From NCBI RefSeq assembly GCF_042435035.1, contig NZ_JBHMQT010000006.1, positions 248,001-312,000 of the forward strand: 64,000 nucleotides of DNA. Direction: 5' to 3'. This document shows positions 50,376 to 58,725 of the stretch, piece after piece. A program made the translations under genes and the position numbers. Each line of letters opens with the position of its first letter. Positions within the stretch are counted from its first letter, which is position 1. The DNA comes from Sphaerimonospora cavernae (GTDB lineage: Bacteria; Actinomycetota; Actinomycetes; Streptosporangiales; Streptosporangiaceae). The notes under the pieces were generated by a model. It saw nothing but the letters and a program-made list of their open reading frames with translations, did not search any database and was not told the origin of the DNA.

Positions 50376-51363
50376 AACAGTCTCCCCATCGGTCGTTGTT
50401 TAGCCGGCGGCTCTGCGGCGCGATCTCGGGCCAGCGCTCGGCAACCCATTCGTCGTCGTAGATGGTGTCGAGATAGCGATCGCCCAGGTCGGCGGAGATC
50501 GCCGCCACGATGCTGCCCGGCGTGATTCCGCCCGCTGCTTGTCTGACGCCGGCGATGACAGAGCCGGTGGAGCCGCCGACCAGCAGTCCGCGGTTCTTCG
50601 CGAGGAGTCGACAGACCTCGACCGTCTCCTCCTCGCTGACGAGTACGACCTCGTCGACCATGGTGGTGTCGAGGATCTCCGGCCTCCTGCTGGTTCCCAG
50701 GCCCGGGATGTGACGACGGGCCGGGGGCCCGCCGAACGTCACCGATCCCACCGCGTCCACGGCAGTGATCCGGGTCTCCGGAGAATGCTTGCGGAAGTAT
50801 TGGGCGACACCCATCAGGGTGCCTGTCGTGCCGGCACCGATGAATATATGGTCGACGTGGCCAAGTTCAGTGAGAATCGCGCTCCCCGTCCGCTCGCAGT
50901 GGGTTTGGGGGCCCGCATGGTTGGCGTACTGGTTCAGCCACAGCAGGTCTCGCTCGTGGAGCAGCCGACGATGGATGTAGTCGATACGTGATTGCAGGAA
51001 CCCGCCATTGGCGTCACGTTTGTCGATCACGACGACATCCGCACCCAGCACCTTCATCAGCTTGATGGCCTGCGAGTTGGCGTTGGGGTCGGTGACGCAG
51101 GTCAGCGGGTAGCCCTTGGCCGCGCAGACCACCGCGAGCGCGATGCCGAGATTTCCCGAGCTCGACTCGATCAGGCGGGTACCCGGAAATGGACGCCCCG
51201 ACGTTTCGGCATCCTCGACCAAGGCGATCGCGGTCTTTAGTTTGACCGAGCCCGCGGGGTTGAGACCCTCGATCTTGAGGAAAAGTGTGCTGTCGGGGAC
51301 GAGATGCTGGAACCTCATAAAGAAATCGTCCACGACCATGTCGTAGGCTTCTTCGGCTATCAT
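50368..51363 (-). CDS. sbnA: 2,3-diaminopropionate biosynthesis protein SbnA
   Basis: A 331-residue PLP enzyme of the cysteine-synthase family (fold type II). In the Sbn pathway it joins O-phospho-L-serine and glutamate. Seen: LFLKIEGLNPAGSVKLKTAI with the PLP lysine (GSVKLK), RLIESSSGNLGIALAVVCAA, DHIFIGAGTTGTLMGVAQYF and GGSTGSVIAGVRQAAGG. ATG 51363. First gene of a four-gene operon (sbnA-sbnB-desaturase-lysE). No siderophore (IucA/IucC) synthetase or NRPS is adjacent, so Dap serves something other than staphyloferrin B. Confidence 0.92.
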   Translation of the reverse strand: MIAEEAYDMVVDDFFMRFQHLVPDSTLFLKIEGLNPAGSVKLKTAIALVEDAETSGRPFPGTRLIESSSGNLGIALAVVCAAKGYPLTCVTDPNANSQAIKLMKVLGADVVVIDKRDANGGFLQSRIDYIHRRLLHERDLLWLNQYANHAGPQTHCERTGSAILTELGHVDHIFIGAGTTGTLMGVAQYFRKHSPETRITAVDAVGSVTFGGPPARRHIPGLGTSRRPEILDTTMVDEVVLVSEEETVEVCRLLAKNRGLLVGGSTGSVIAGVRQAAGGITPGSIVAAISADLGDRYLDTIYDDEWVAERWPEIAPQSRRLNNDRWGDCFV

Positions 51364-52073
51364 GTTTTCTGGTCCTATTCAACGTTGCGGCATACTCGGG
51401 AAAAAGAACCCCGCCGAGTGCGCCAGTCCGTTACGCATAGGTCGGAACATGCCGGGATGAATTGAACCGGACTACCTGGTTGATCCCCTGTGTGTCACCC
51501 CGTCGAACAAACTCACATAGCGTCGCGACATGCCCCTGGAGTCGCCGGAGTTGCTCGTTGTTGCGTCGGCAGACTGCCATGCGAAATCGCCCGCTGTCAA
51601 CATGTCTGCCGATCGTCTTGATGTGACTCTCCGTAGTGAATTTAACTTTCAATTTGTTCTGCCCGGGCGATTGAGGATGGAGGTTTCTGTGGCTGGCGAC
51701 CGACCGATTTCCGGCTCCGCGGATGTGAAGGTCACGGGGACCGGCAGGTCAGCGGGGTCATCCGCCGATCCCTGGTGCTCCGTTATTTCGGACATGACCG
51801 GGAAATGCGGCACGGAAACGGTATTGACGCCAGGCCGAATGGCATGGTGTCCTCTTCGGGTGATTGGTCGGCTCGCTCAACGGTGAGCAAGACGGGGCCC
51901 GTTCGTTCGCTGTCCTTTCGAGCACTGGGCTGAGGTAACGCCGGCTGATCCGATATCCACGGGGGTGTGATCTGGTTCGGATCATGCTCTCTTGTTGATG
52001 AGCATGGACCTGAGTGGCCGCTTGACCGGCCGCTCCTGCCCAGGGGGACCGCACTAATCAGGAGAAGACGACG
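51364..52073. promoter_or_regulatory. long divergent intergenic region of the diaminopropionate cluster
   Basis: 710 bp between the divergent operons. It holds several inverted repeats on the right side, including CATGCTC-N10-GAGCATG (about 51981-52004) and GGCCG/CGGCC (about 52016-52031), just before the 31-codon ORF. The left 300 bp are AT-richer. Two overlapping ORFs (73 codons on minus at 51431, 118 on plus at 51530) lack ribosome binding sites and homology that I can see. Confidence 0.4.
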
Positions 52074-52169
52074 GTGACTGTCACTGTGAGTTCATGGGGG
52101 ATGACGCTTTCACCGCCTGGCATGCTCGGCGTGAGCGGGTTCGAATGCGGTAACGGTGGAAAAGGGTGA
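52074..52169 (+). CDS. 31-residue peptide ORF coupled to the FAD-protein gene
   Basis: GTG 52074 is preceded by AGGAG at good spacing (about 9 nt). The peptide reads MTVTVSSWGMTLSPPGMLGV followed by SGFECGNGGKG, and its TGA overlaps the GTG of the next gene (GTGA at 52166-52169). The strong ribosome binding site and exact overlap argue that it is translated. It could be a leader peptide for translational coupling, a structural peptide or a RiPP-like precursor with one Cys and a Gly-rich end. No homologue is known to me. Confidence 0.5.
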   Translation: MTVTVSSWGMTLSPPGMLGVSGFECGNGGKG

Positions 52170-54013
52170 CCCGCATCGCGATAGTGGGAGTGGGCTCGCG
52201 GGGGCTGGGGGTCCTGGAACGCCTCGTCAACTGGCATCTCGCAGCCGGTCCGGCCGGGCCGCTCGCCCCGGTCGTAGTGCACTTGGTAGAACCTCGCCCG
52301 CCGGGTCCGGGTCTGCACAGTAGCGACCAGCCGGAATACCTGCTGCTGAATACTGTCTGCTCCCAGCTCACCGCGTTCGCCGACGAACGTATGGTGAGCG
52401 GCCCGACTCCGCTTTCCGGCCCTTCACTGTACGACTGGTGTCGTTCACATGATTTGTGCCTGGCAGCCGACGGATACACGGTGAGGGAGGGTGTCGGCAG
52501 AGAGATCCAACCGAACGATTTCCTTCCCCGTAGGCTGCTCGGCGAGTATCTCGCCTGGGCCGCCGAACGCATCATGGCCGCCGCGCCCCAGAGCGTGCGG
52601 ATCGTACGACACCGGCAGATGGCCGTGGATGTCGAGCCGGGCCAGGCCATGGGCGAGGCCGTCATCCTGGCCGACGGCACCAGGCTCTCGGTCGATGCCG
52701 TCTTCCTGACCGTGGGTCATCATGGCTTCTATCTGCCCTCCGACCCGTCGGCGGAGAAGATCCTGATCAGGCGAGCGTACCCACTGCCCGGGTCGCTCGA
52801 CGAGATCGCCCCGGGCGAGCGGGTGGCCGTCATGGGCATGGGGCTCACCGCGATGGACGTTATCGCCTCGCTGACCCTGGGGCGGGGCGGACGTCACGAG
52901 CCGATGCCGGAAGGAGTGCGCTATGTGCCGAGCGGCGCCGAACCGTCGATCGTCCTCACCAGCCGATCCGGAGAGGCCGCGCGCAGCCGTCCTCGTCTCA
53001 ACCCCGGCAGGAAGCGCCTCCCCCCGCTGGTGTTCACGGCCGACCGGATCGAGCGGCTCCGCACGGAGGCGCCCGGCGGGCGCCTGAACTTCCTCAAAGA
53101 CGTACTTCCGCTGGTCGAGATCGAAATCGAGCTCGCCTATCACCGGATGGTGCTGGCGAAGGCCGTCGGTGGCCTCGAATCGGCTCACACCCGGCTGGCG
53201 GAGCGGCTCGAACACGTCGGCGCCGAACAATTGACGGCGGAACTCGCCGGACAGCTCGGGCCGTGCCCACTACGCGGAATCATTTCCGTACGGAAGACGC
53301 CGACGTCGTGGGTCGACCGGCACGACTACACCGGCTGGTTCCTAGCCCAGGTCGCTGAAGACCTCGCCGAAGCCGACGCCGGACTCGGCGTCAGCCCTGT
53401 CAAAGAAGCCATCGAGATCCTGCGTGACCACCGGGACGTGCTGCGTGCGGTCATCGATCCGCCCGGGCTGGATGAGGAGTCGCTGGACTACTTCTTCGGG
53501 GAGTTCACCCAACTGGTGAACCGCTTGGTCATCGGGCCCCAGCTGGACCGTTCGGTTGAGCTGATGGCTCTTGCCAAGGCGGGGATCGTCCGGCTCGGTC
53601 CCGGGCCGTGCCCGAAGATCACACCGCCGATAGACGGGCGGCCGTGGGTGCTCGAGTCGACATGCCTGGCGGTGACCGAACGTGTCGAGGTGGATCGGGT
53701 CGTCATGGCTCACGTCTCCGAGCCAAGGGCCGACCGAGTCGCAGGCTCTCTGCTCTCCGGCCTGATCAAGACGGGCCGTCTGCGGCCCCTTGACCTCGGC
53801 GATGGCGGCATCGCGGGAGTGCGGGTCACCAGGGAAGGTCACCCTGTCGATGCCGAGGGAGCGGAGAGACGGACGCTTTTCCTCCTTGGTCCCCATACCG
53901 AGGGGTCCAGCTACTACAACCACTATGTGCCCTCGCCGGGGCAGTCGTGCCGTGCGCTCCAGGACGCTGAACTGGCATTGAGCACCCTCTTCTCCCAAGA
54001 AGGAACAATATGA
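52166..54013 (+). CDS. FAD/NAD(P)-binding protein (NAD_binding_9-like monooxygenase fold)
   Basis: 615 residues. The N-terminal dinucleotide fold is TRIAIVGVGSRGLGVLERLV (G-x-G-x2-G), with PEYLLLNTVCSQLTAFADER and a second Rossmann element GERVAVMGMGLTAMDVIASL (about residue 220). RLNFLKDVLPLVEIEIELAY and the C-terminal half are mainly helical; it closes with GSSYYNHYVPSPGQSCRALQ. It resembles large FAD-NAD(P)-binding proteins related to N-hydroxylating monooxygenases, but the substrate is unknown. Placed between a 31-codon ORF (overlap 4 bp) and a PLP enzyme (overlap 4 bp), it is the core of the right-hand operon. It may oxidise a Dap-derived amine (inference). Confidence 0.72.
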   Translation: MTRIAIVGVGSRGLGVLERLVNWHLAAGPAGPLAPVVVHLVEPRPPGPGLHSSDQPEYLLLNTVCSQLTAFADERMVSGPTPLSGPSLYDWCRSHDLCLAADGYTVREGVGREIQPNDFLPRRLLGEYLAWAAERIMAAAPQSVRIVRHRQMAVDVEPGQAMGEAVILADGTRLSVDAVFLTVGHHGFYLPSDPSAEKILIRRAYPLPGSLDEIAPGERVAVMGMGLTAMDVIASLTLGRGGRHEPMPEGVRYVPSGAEPSIVLTSRSGEAARSRPRLNPGRKRLPPLVFTADRIERLRTEAPGGRLNFLKDVLPLVEIEIELAYHRMVLAKAVGGLESAHTRLAERLEHVGAEQLTAELAGQLGPCPLRGIISVRKTPTSWVDRHDYTGWFLAQVAEDLAEADAGLGVSPVKEAIEILRDHRDVLRAVIDPPGLDEESLDYFFGEFTQLVNRLVIGPQLDRSVELMALAKAGIVRLGPGPCPKITPPIDGRPWVLESTCLAVTERVEVDRVVMAHVSEPRADRVAGSLLSGLIKTGRLRPLDLGDGGIAGVRVTREGHPVDAEGAERRTLFLLGPHTEGSSYYNHYVPSPGQSCRALQDAELALSTLFSQEGTI

Positions 54014-55224
54014 TCAGCACTCGCTACACTCCCTCATCTCAAGAGAACCGCCCAGAGACGCGAATAGCCCAGGGCGACGGTTGGCGCTGCCCCACCACGG
54101 GCGCGATTCCGCCCCCGATCTCACTTGGCGTCACATTCGCTCGTGATGGCGACTATGAGGCGCCTGCCGGACTCGCATACCTGCGCGATCAAGGATCCCC
54201 GGGCTATGAGCAGGCCGAGAACATGCTCACAGGGCTGGAAGGGGGAGCAGCGAGTCTGATCTTCTCCTCGGGTATGGCCGCCGCTACCGCCGTGTTCCAG
54301 GCCCTGCCTGTGCCGTCGCGAGTGGTGGTCTCGCAGACGATGTATTTCGGACTGACCAAATGGCTCGCCGAGTTCGGCTCCGGGCGCGGGCTGGAGGTGG
54401 TCCGCGTGCCGTCGAATGATCTGGACGCGGTCTCGGCGGCCGTCGCCGCGGCACCGACCGCACTGCTCTGGATCGAGACGCCGGCCAATCCCACCTGGAC
54501 CGTCACCGACGTCGCGTCGTGTGCGGAAATAGCCCATCAGGCGGGAGCATTGCTCGCCGTCGACAACACCGTGCCCACCCCGGTGCATACCCGGCCGTTC
54601 GACCTGGGCGCTGATCTGGTCATGCACTCGGCGACCAAGTACCTGAACGGACACACTGACGTGGTGGGCGGCTTCCTCTCCGTCTCCGTGGCGCAAGCTC
54701 CGGAGAAGCGGGCCCGGGAGCGTGAGGAACTGTGGGAAAGACTGCGACTGCACCGCAGGCTCACGGGCCCCTTGCTCGGCCCGTTCGAGACGTACCTGCT
54801 CGTCCGGGGGATGCGGACGCTGTTCCCCCGGATGAGGCAGATCTCGGCCACCGCCATGAGGCTGGCCGAGCACTTCGCCGAGCACCCGCTCATCAGCCGG
54901 GTGGCCTATCCCGGACTGCCCGGCGATCCCGGTCACGAGGTCGCCGCACGCCAGATGACCGGCGGGTTCAGCGGCATGCTCTCCCTTCACGTCGCCGGCC
55001 ACTGGCAGCGTTCTCTGCAGGTCGCGAAGTACTGCGAGCTGTTCATCCGGGCGACGTCCCTCGGCGGGGTGGAAAGCCTCATCGAGCACCGGTATACCTT
55101 CGAGGGGCCGGGCAGCACATCTCCGAAGGACATGGTCCGGCTCTCCATCGGCCTGGAACACCCGGACGATCTGATCGCCGATCTGGAGCAGGCCCTTGAA
55201 CGCGCTTCCAAGGATGATCGGTGA
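54010..55224 (+). CDS. cystathionine gamma-synthase/lyase-family PLP enzyme
   Basis: A 404-residue trans-sulfuration (Cys/Met metabolism) PLP enzyme, fold type I. Seen: PPISLGVTFARDGDYEAPAG, YLRDQGSPGYEQAENMLTGL (Y-x-R region), LIFSSGMAAATAVFQALPVP, LLWIETPANPTWTVTDVAS, VDNTVPTPVHTRPFDLGADL and the PLP lysine in MHSATKYLNGHTDVVGGFLS. It does gamma- or beta-elimination/replacement on an amino acid. ATG 54010 overlaps the FAD-protein stop, and its TGA overlaps the permease start. In this setting a role in biosynthesis rather than methionine metabolism is likely (inference). Confidence 0.87.
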   Translation: MISTRYTPSSQENRPETRIAQGDGWRCPTTGAIPPPISLGVTFARDGDYEAPAGLAYLRDQGSPGYEQAENMLTGLEGGAASLIFSSGMAAATAVFQALPVPSRVVVSQTMYFGLTKWLAEFGSGRGLEVVRVPSNDLDAVSAAVAAAPTALLWIETPANPTWTVTDVASCAEIAHQAGALLAVDNTVPTPVHTRPFDLGADLVMHSATKYLNGHTDVVGGFLSVSVAQAPEKRAREREELWERLRLHRRLTGPLLGPFETYLLVRGMRTLFPRMRQISATAMRLAEHFAEHPLISRVAYPGLPGDPGHEVAARQMTGGFSGMLSLHVAGHWQRSLQVAKYCELFIRATSLGGVESLIEHRYTFEGPGSTSPKDMVRLSIGLEHPDDLIADLEQALERASKDDR

Positions 55225-56480
55225 TGTCCCCAGAGACCACTTCGCCGGAGGCCGAACGCGTGGCGGAAGGGGGGGAAGAGAGACCTCGCCTGTGGCGGGA
55301 CGCGTCGCTGTCGGCGGTGCTCGCGGGCTTCGTCGCCGTGGTGGTGTCGTACTCGGGTCCGCTCGTCATCGTGCTGGCCGCGGCCACGGCAGGCCATTTG
55401 AACGCGGAGCAGACGGGGTCGTGGGTGTGGGCGATCTCGATCGGCAGCGGACTGACCTGCGTGCTGCTGAGCCTGCTCACCCGGATGCCTGTGATCACCG
55501 CGTGGTCGACTCCGGGCGCCGCGCTGCTGGTGACGGGCCTGGGTGATTACCCCTATTCGGAGGCGATCGGGGCCTTCATCGTCTCTGGTTTGGTGATCAC
55601 GCTGGTCGGGGCGACCGGGGTGTTCGGTTGGCTGATGGCGCGGGTGCCGTCGGCGGTGGTCTCGGCGATGCTGGCCGGGATCCTCTTCTCCTTCGGTGTC
55701 GGGGTGTTCACCTCGTTGGGTTCCGCCCCTCTCATCGCGGGCGGTGTGCTGGTGGCCTATCTGGCTGCCAAGCGGTTCAGCCCTCGCTACGCGGTGCTGG
55801 CGGCGCTGGTGATAGGCGTCGCACTCGGCGCGGGCTCCTCCCAACTCCATGTCCGGCTGCATCAGGTCCAGGTGGCGCAGCCGGTGTTCACGATGCCGAC
55901 GTTCTCGATCACATCGATCATCGGCATCGCGATCCCCCTGATCATCGTGACACTGGCCTCGCAGAACGCGCCAGGTATGGCGGTGCTGGCCGCCTCCGGC
56001 TACAAGCCCTCCGATCGCCTGCTGATCGGATCGACGGGTCTGGCCTCGACCCTGCTCGCACCGTTCGGCTCACACGCGATCAACCTCGCCGCGATCACCG
56101 CCGCCATCTGCACCGGTTCCGAGGCGCATCCCGACCCCCGGCGTCGCTATGTCGCCGGCGTGTCGTGCGGTGTGTTCTATCTGCTGATCGGTGCGATGGG
56201 CTCGACACTGGTCACGCTTTTCGCCGGGATGCCCAAGCAGTTGGTGGCGGCGGTGGCCGGTGTGGCGCTCTTCGGTGCGTTGATGGGCGGCCTGAGCGGC
56301 GCGATGGCCGACGAGTCCGACCGGGAGGCCGCCCTGGTCACCTTCCTGGTGACGGCATCCGGGCTGACTTTCTTCGGCATCGGATCGGCGTTCTGGGGGA
56401 TGCTCTTCGGCGTCGGCGTGCACATCCTGCTCGTGAGAGGCCGCCCTCGCCGGAAGCTCCCCAGACCAAGGACGGCGTGA
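55221..56480 (+). CDS. BenE-family (benzoate/H+ symporter-like) permease
   Basis: A 419-residue membrane protein with about 11-12 helices: SAVLAGFVAVVVSYSGPLVI, AISIGSGLTCVLLSLLTRMP, ITAWSTPGAALLVT (BenE signature AWSTPGAALL), VVSAMLAGILFSFGVGVFTS, LIIVTLASQNAPGMAVLAAS and FGSHAINLAAITAAICTG. These belong to the BenE branch of the APC/NCS2 fold. GTG 55221 overlaps the PLP-enzyme stop. In this operon it may import a precursor or export the product. It is the last gene of the right-hand operon. Confidence 0.87.
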   Translation: MMSPETTSPEAERVAEGGEERPRLWRDASLSAVLAGFVAVVVSYSGPLVIVLAAATAGHLNAEQTGSWVWAISIGSGLTCVLLSLLTRMPVITAWSTPGAALLVTGLGDYPYSEAIGAFIVSGLVITLVGATGVFGWLMARVPSAVVSAMLAGILFSFGVGVFTSLGSAPLIAGGVLVAYLAAKRFSPRYAVLAALVIGVALGAGSSQLHVRLHQVQVAQPVFTMPTFSITSIIGIAIPLIIVTLASQNAPGMAVLAASGYKPSDRLLIGSTGLASTLLAPFGSHAINLAAITAAICTGSEAHPDPRRRYVAGVSCGVFYLLIGAMGSTLVTLFAGMPKQLVAAVAGVALFGALMGGLSGAMADESDREAALVTFLVTASGLTFFGIGSAFWGMLFGVGVHILLVRGRPRRKLPRPRTA

Positions 56481-56520
56481 TCCTCATCGTGACGAGCCTG
56501 GAACGGCCCGGCCGTTCGCA

Positions 56521-57031
56521 CTCACGAGCATGAACGGCCGGGCTGGCCACCAGCCCATGGCGTGGCCGTGGTCCTCCCATCTCGGCTCGCAGTACGGGCA
56601 CAAGCTGGATCTGGCTGACGTGCCGAGGTTCGCGATCCTCGAAGAGGTACTCGAAGGTACTCTCGATGTGGCCCCACTTCAGCCCCGCCTCCGGATCGGG
56701 CAGGCCGCCTCCGGCCAGCCAGGCGGCGGCCGACGAAGCCGCTGGTGAGCCCACTCGCTCGGCCCGTTCGGCGGCGACCGGATGGGCCCCTCTGGGCAGC
56801 CGCAGCAGCGCCTGCTGAAGGTCGGCCGCGAGTGGTTCGGCCCCCGCGCCCGCGCATGCCTCCAGCCAGTCCACCAGCACCTCGGGATCGAGGTGCCCGG
56901 TCCTCACGGTGGGCGTCGCCAGGCGCCCAACCCCGGACAGGCAGACCGCTCCCGGGCAGGGCTGATCGACAGACGCCCGTCCACCAGAGTGGAAGGCGCG
57001 GCGTAGCTGTACGCCTGCGTCGCACTTGTCA
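56521..57031 (-). pseudogene. DUF6493-like gene remnant
   Basis: Read on the minus strand, 56907-56521 gives RTGHLDPEVLVDWLEACAGA, LAADLQQALLRLPRGAHPVA, SPAASSAAAWLAGGGLPDPE, FEYLFEDREPRHVSQIQLVP and RAEMGGPRPRHGLVASPAVH, similar in style to the C-terminal part of large DUF6493 proteins. It lacks a start codon with ribosome binding site; a possible start at 57031 (MTSATQAYSYAAPSTLVDGR) is in another frame and stops near 56904. I therefore read it as a decayed fragment. Confidence 0.35.
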
Positions 57032-57113
57032 TGGCCCGAAAGTTAGGGATCAACACTGACAAAAGCGGGCGCGATGCCGTACGCACTCGGCTGTGGTCAA
57101 GGTCACCTAGATT

Positions 57114-57127
57114 AACGACCGGCCGTT
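57114..57127 (+). promoter_or_regulatory. candidate operator/leaderless promoter of the TetR gene
   Basis: AACGACCGGCCGTT is a 14-bp palindrome with one mismatched pair. A TATCCT -10-like box follows and ends about 6 nt before the GTG at 57144, suggesting a leaderless autoregulated transcript. Confidence 0.5.
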
Positions 57128-57143
57128 CATTTATCCTGTCCCT

Positions 57144-57776
57144 GTGACACAGGACGGACGCAGGCTCAGAGGGCTGCGCAGCCGCGAGACGATCCTCGGG
57201 CGGGCGGTCAGCCTGGCCTCGGTCGAAGGCCTGGACGGGCTGTCCTTGGGACGGCTGGCGGCCGAGATCGGCATCAGCAAGTCGGGCTTCTTCGCGCACT
57301 GGCGTGACAAGGAGGAGCTGCAGCTCGACGCCGTGGACTGGGCCACCCGCCAGTGGCGGGAGCAGATCGTGGCGCCGGCCCTGCGTGCCCCGGCGGGGGT
57401 CAGGCGGCTGTTCGCCCTGCACGAGGCGAGGCTGAGGTTCTACGCCGAGCACGTTCTGCCGGGCGGCTGCTTCTTCCGCGCGGTGCTGGCGGAGTTCGGC
57501 GACCGTCCCGGTGAGGTCCGTGACCGCATCGTGCGGGCCCTTCAGGACTGGGAGGCGTTCATCCGGGACCTGGTGGAGGAGGCGATCGCGCTCGGCGAGC
57601 TCGCGCCGAGCGCCGACCCGGCGCAGTTGGCCTTCGAGATCGAGGCGCTCGGCGAGATGGCCGTCACCCACTCCCGGCTGCTCGACGAGCGGCTCGCCTT
57701 CGCTCACGCCCGCCGGGGCGTACTGCAGCGCCTGCGCGGCCTGTGTCCCGACCCTTCACTGCTTCCGGAGGACTGA
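57144..57776 (+). CDS. TetR-family transcriptional regulator
   Basis: 210 residues. HTH: RGLRSRETILGRAVSLASVE, GLDGLSLGRLAAEIGISKSG, FFAHWRDKEELQLDAVDWAT. The C-terminal domain has RRLFALHEARLRFYAEHVLP and GGCFFRAVLAEFGDRPGEVR, matching TetR_C types that bind acyl or aromatic ligands. GTG 57144 has no ribosome binding site, consistent with a leaderless mRNA. It is followed at 1 bp by a thioesterase gene, so it probably regulates its own operon in response to an acyl-CoA-like ligand (inference). Confidence 0.87.
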   Translation: MTQDGRRLRGLRSRETILGRAVSLASVEGLDGLSLGRLAAEIGISKSGFFAHWRDKEELQLDAVDWATRQWREQIVAPALRAPAGVRRLFALHEARLRFYAEHVLPGGCFFRAVLAEFGDRPGEVRDRIVRALQDWEAFIRDLVEEAIALGELAPSADPAQLAFEIEALGEMAVTHSRLLDERLAFAHARRGVLQRLRGLCPDPSLLPED

Positions 57777-57777
57777 C

Positions 57778-58233
57778 ATGACCGAGAGTGGCCACTTCGA
57801 GCCGGTCCAGGTGCATTTCGATGATCTTGACGCGATGGGACTGCTACACAACTCCCGCTACGCCCTGCTGGTCGAGCGCGCGGTCGGATCGTACTGGAAC
57901 CGGCTCGGCTGGGCACCCGATCCTGCCCGCTCGTCGTTCAAGGACGTGTTCCTGGTCGTCCGGGAGTTCAAAGTGACCTACAACGCACCGATCTCCGGGG
58001 CGGGCGAGCCACTGGTGCACTTCTGGATCGACCGGCTGGGCCGGACCAGCGCGGTGTACGGCTTCCGCGTGCTGTCGGCCGACCGCTCCGTGGTCCACGC
58101 CGAGGGGTACCGCGTCAACATCAACCTGGACCCCGGCACGTTGCGGCCGGTGCCGTTCAGTGACGAACTGCGCACCGCCGCCGAGCCGCTGCTGCTGCCC
58201 GCCTCGGCCTCATCGGCCCCGCAGGGGGCGTAG
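57778..58233 (+). CDS. hotdog-fold acyl-CoA thioesterase (4HBT family)
   Basis: A 151-residue cytosolic hydrolase: VQVHFDDLDAMGLLHNSRYA contains the catalytic Asp of 4-hydroxybenzoyl-CoA thioesterase-like enzymes (DxDxMGxxHNxxY), followed by LLVERAVGSYWNRLGW, VVREFKVTYNAPISGAGEPL and VVHAEGYRVNINLDPGTLRP. ATG 57778 lies 1 bp after the TetR stop and is translated by coupling. The acyl substrate is unknown. Confidence 0.87.
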   Translation: MTESGHFEPVQVHFDDLDAMGLLHNSRYALLVERAVGSYWNRLGWAPDPARSSFKDVFLVVREFKVTYNAPISGAGEPLVHFWIDRLGRTSAVYGFRVLSADRSVVHAEGYRVNINLDPGTLRPVPFSDELRTAAEPLLLPASASSAPQGA

Positions 58234-58665
58234 CTCCCCGGCGAAGCGGGCCGGAGATCCGCTCATGGCACGTGCGGGTAACTGGAAAATCACTCGCTCT
58301 CCCGAACACCCTGCGGCAGCATGGCCACGGCGATGTCGGCATTCGGGGAGGGCTGGATGGCTGTGCTCGGAGCATCCGAGGACACTGAAGGCGACTACTG
58401 CGGTGAGCTGAGACGCCAGTGGCGGGTCACGGTGCCCGCGCTGACGTTGCCGGCGATGGGGAACATCTGCCTGTTCTACCTCGCGCCGCCGACCGTGCCC
58501 GGAGTTTGAGAAGGCCACTCGTAATCCGGAGGTCTTTCAAGAGGCAATCGCCTTGCCCGAGGCCGGGAGAGGCTGATCATCGAGTTGATACTCGGCTGAC
58601 AGTTCCGGAATGTGAGAGTAGAGGTCGGACCTGGACCATCGCCCTTCGAGGAGCAGGCGCGGGGC
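58234..58665. other. gap without convincing genes
   Basis: 432 bp between the thioesterase and the RiPP-locus terminator. Short ORFs exist on both strands (for example plus 58321-58509), but they have no ribosome binding site, domain or codon bias that I can support. Confidence 0.4.
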
Positions 58666-58703
58666 GGCCCGGTGCGCTCCAGAAGGCGGGAGCGCACCGG
58701 GCC
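58666..58703. terminator. terminator of the RiPP biosynthetic operon
   Basis: A perfect 15-bp stem, GGCCCGGTGCGCTCC with GGAGCGCACCGGGCC, around an 8-nt loop, 22 bp beyond the stop of the maturation-protein gene. Confidence 0.82.
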
Positions 58704-58725
58704 GCCGTCAACGAGGCGGCCGAGA

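Noticed and set aside
51431..51886. 73-codon (minus) and 118-codon (plus) ORFs between the divergent Dap operons
   Set aside because: They overlap each other, lack ribosome binding sites and show no recognisable domain.
51900..52073. Possible SAM-type riboswitch before the trans-sulfuration-like operon
   Set aside because: Inverted repeats are present but no conserved riboswitch core could be recognised.
58321..58509. 62-codon plus-strand ORF before the RiPP terminator
   Set aside because: No ribosome binding site or coherent composition; could not be distinguished from chance.
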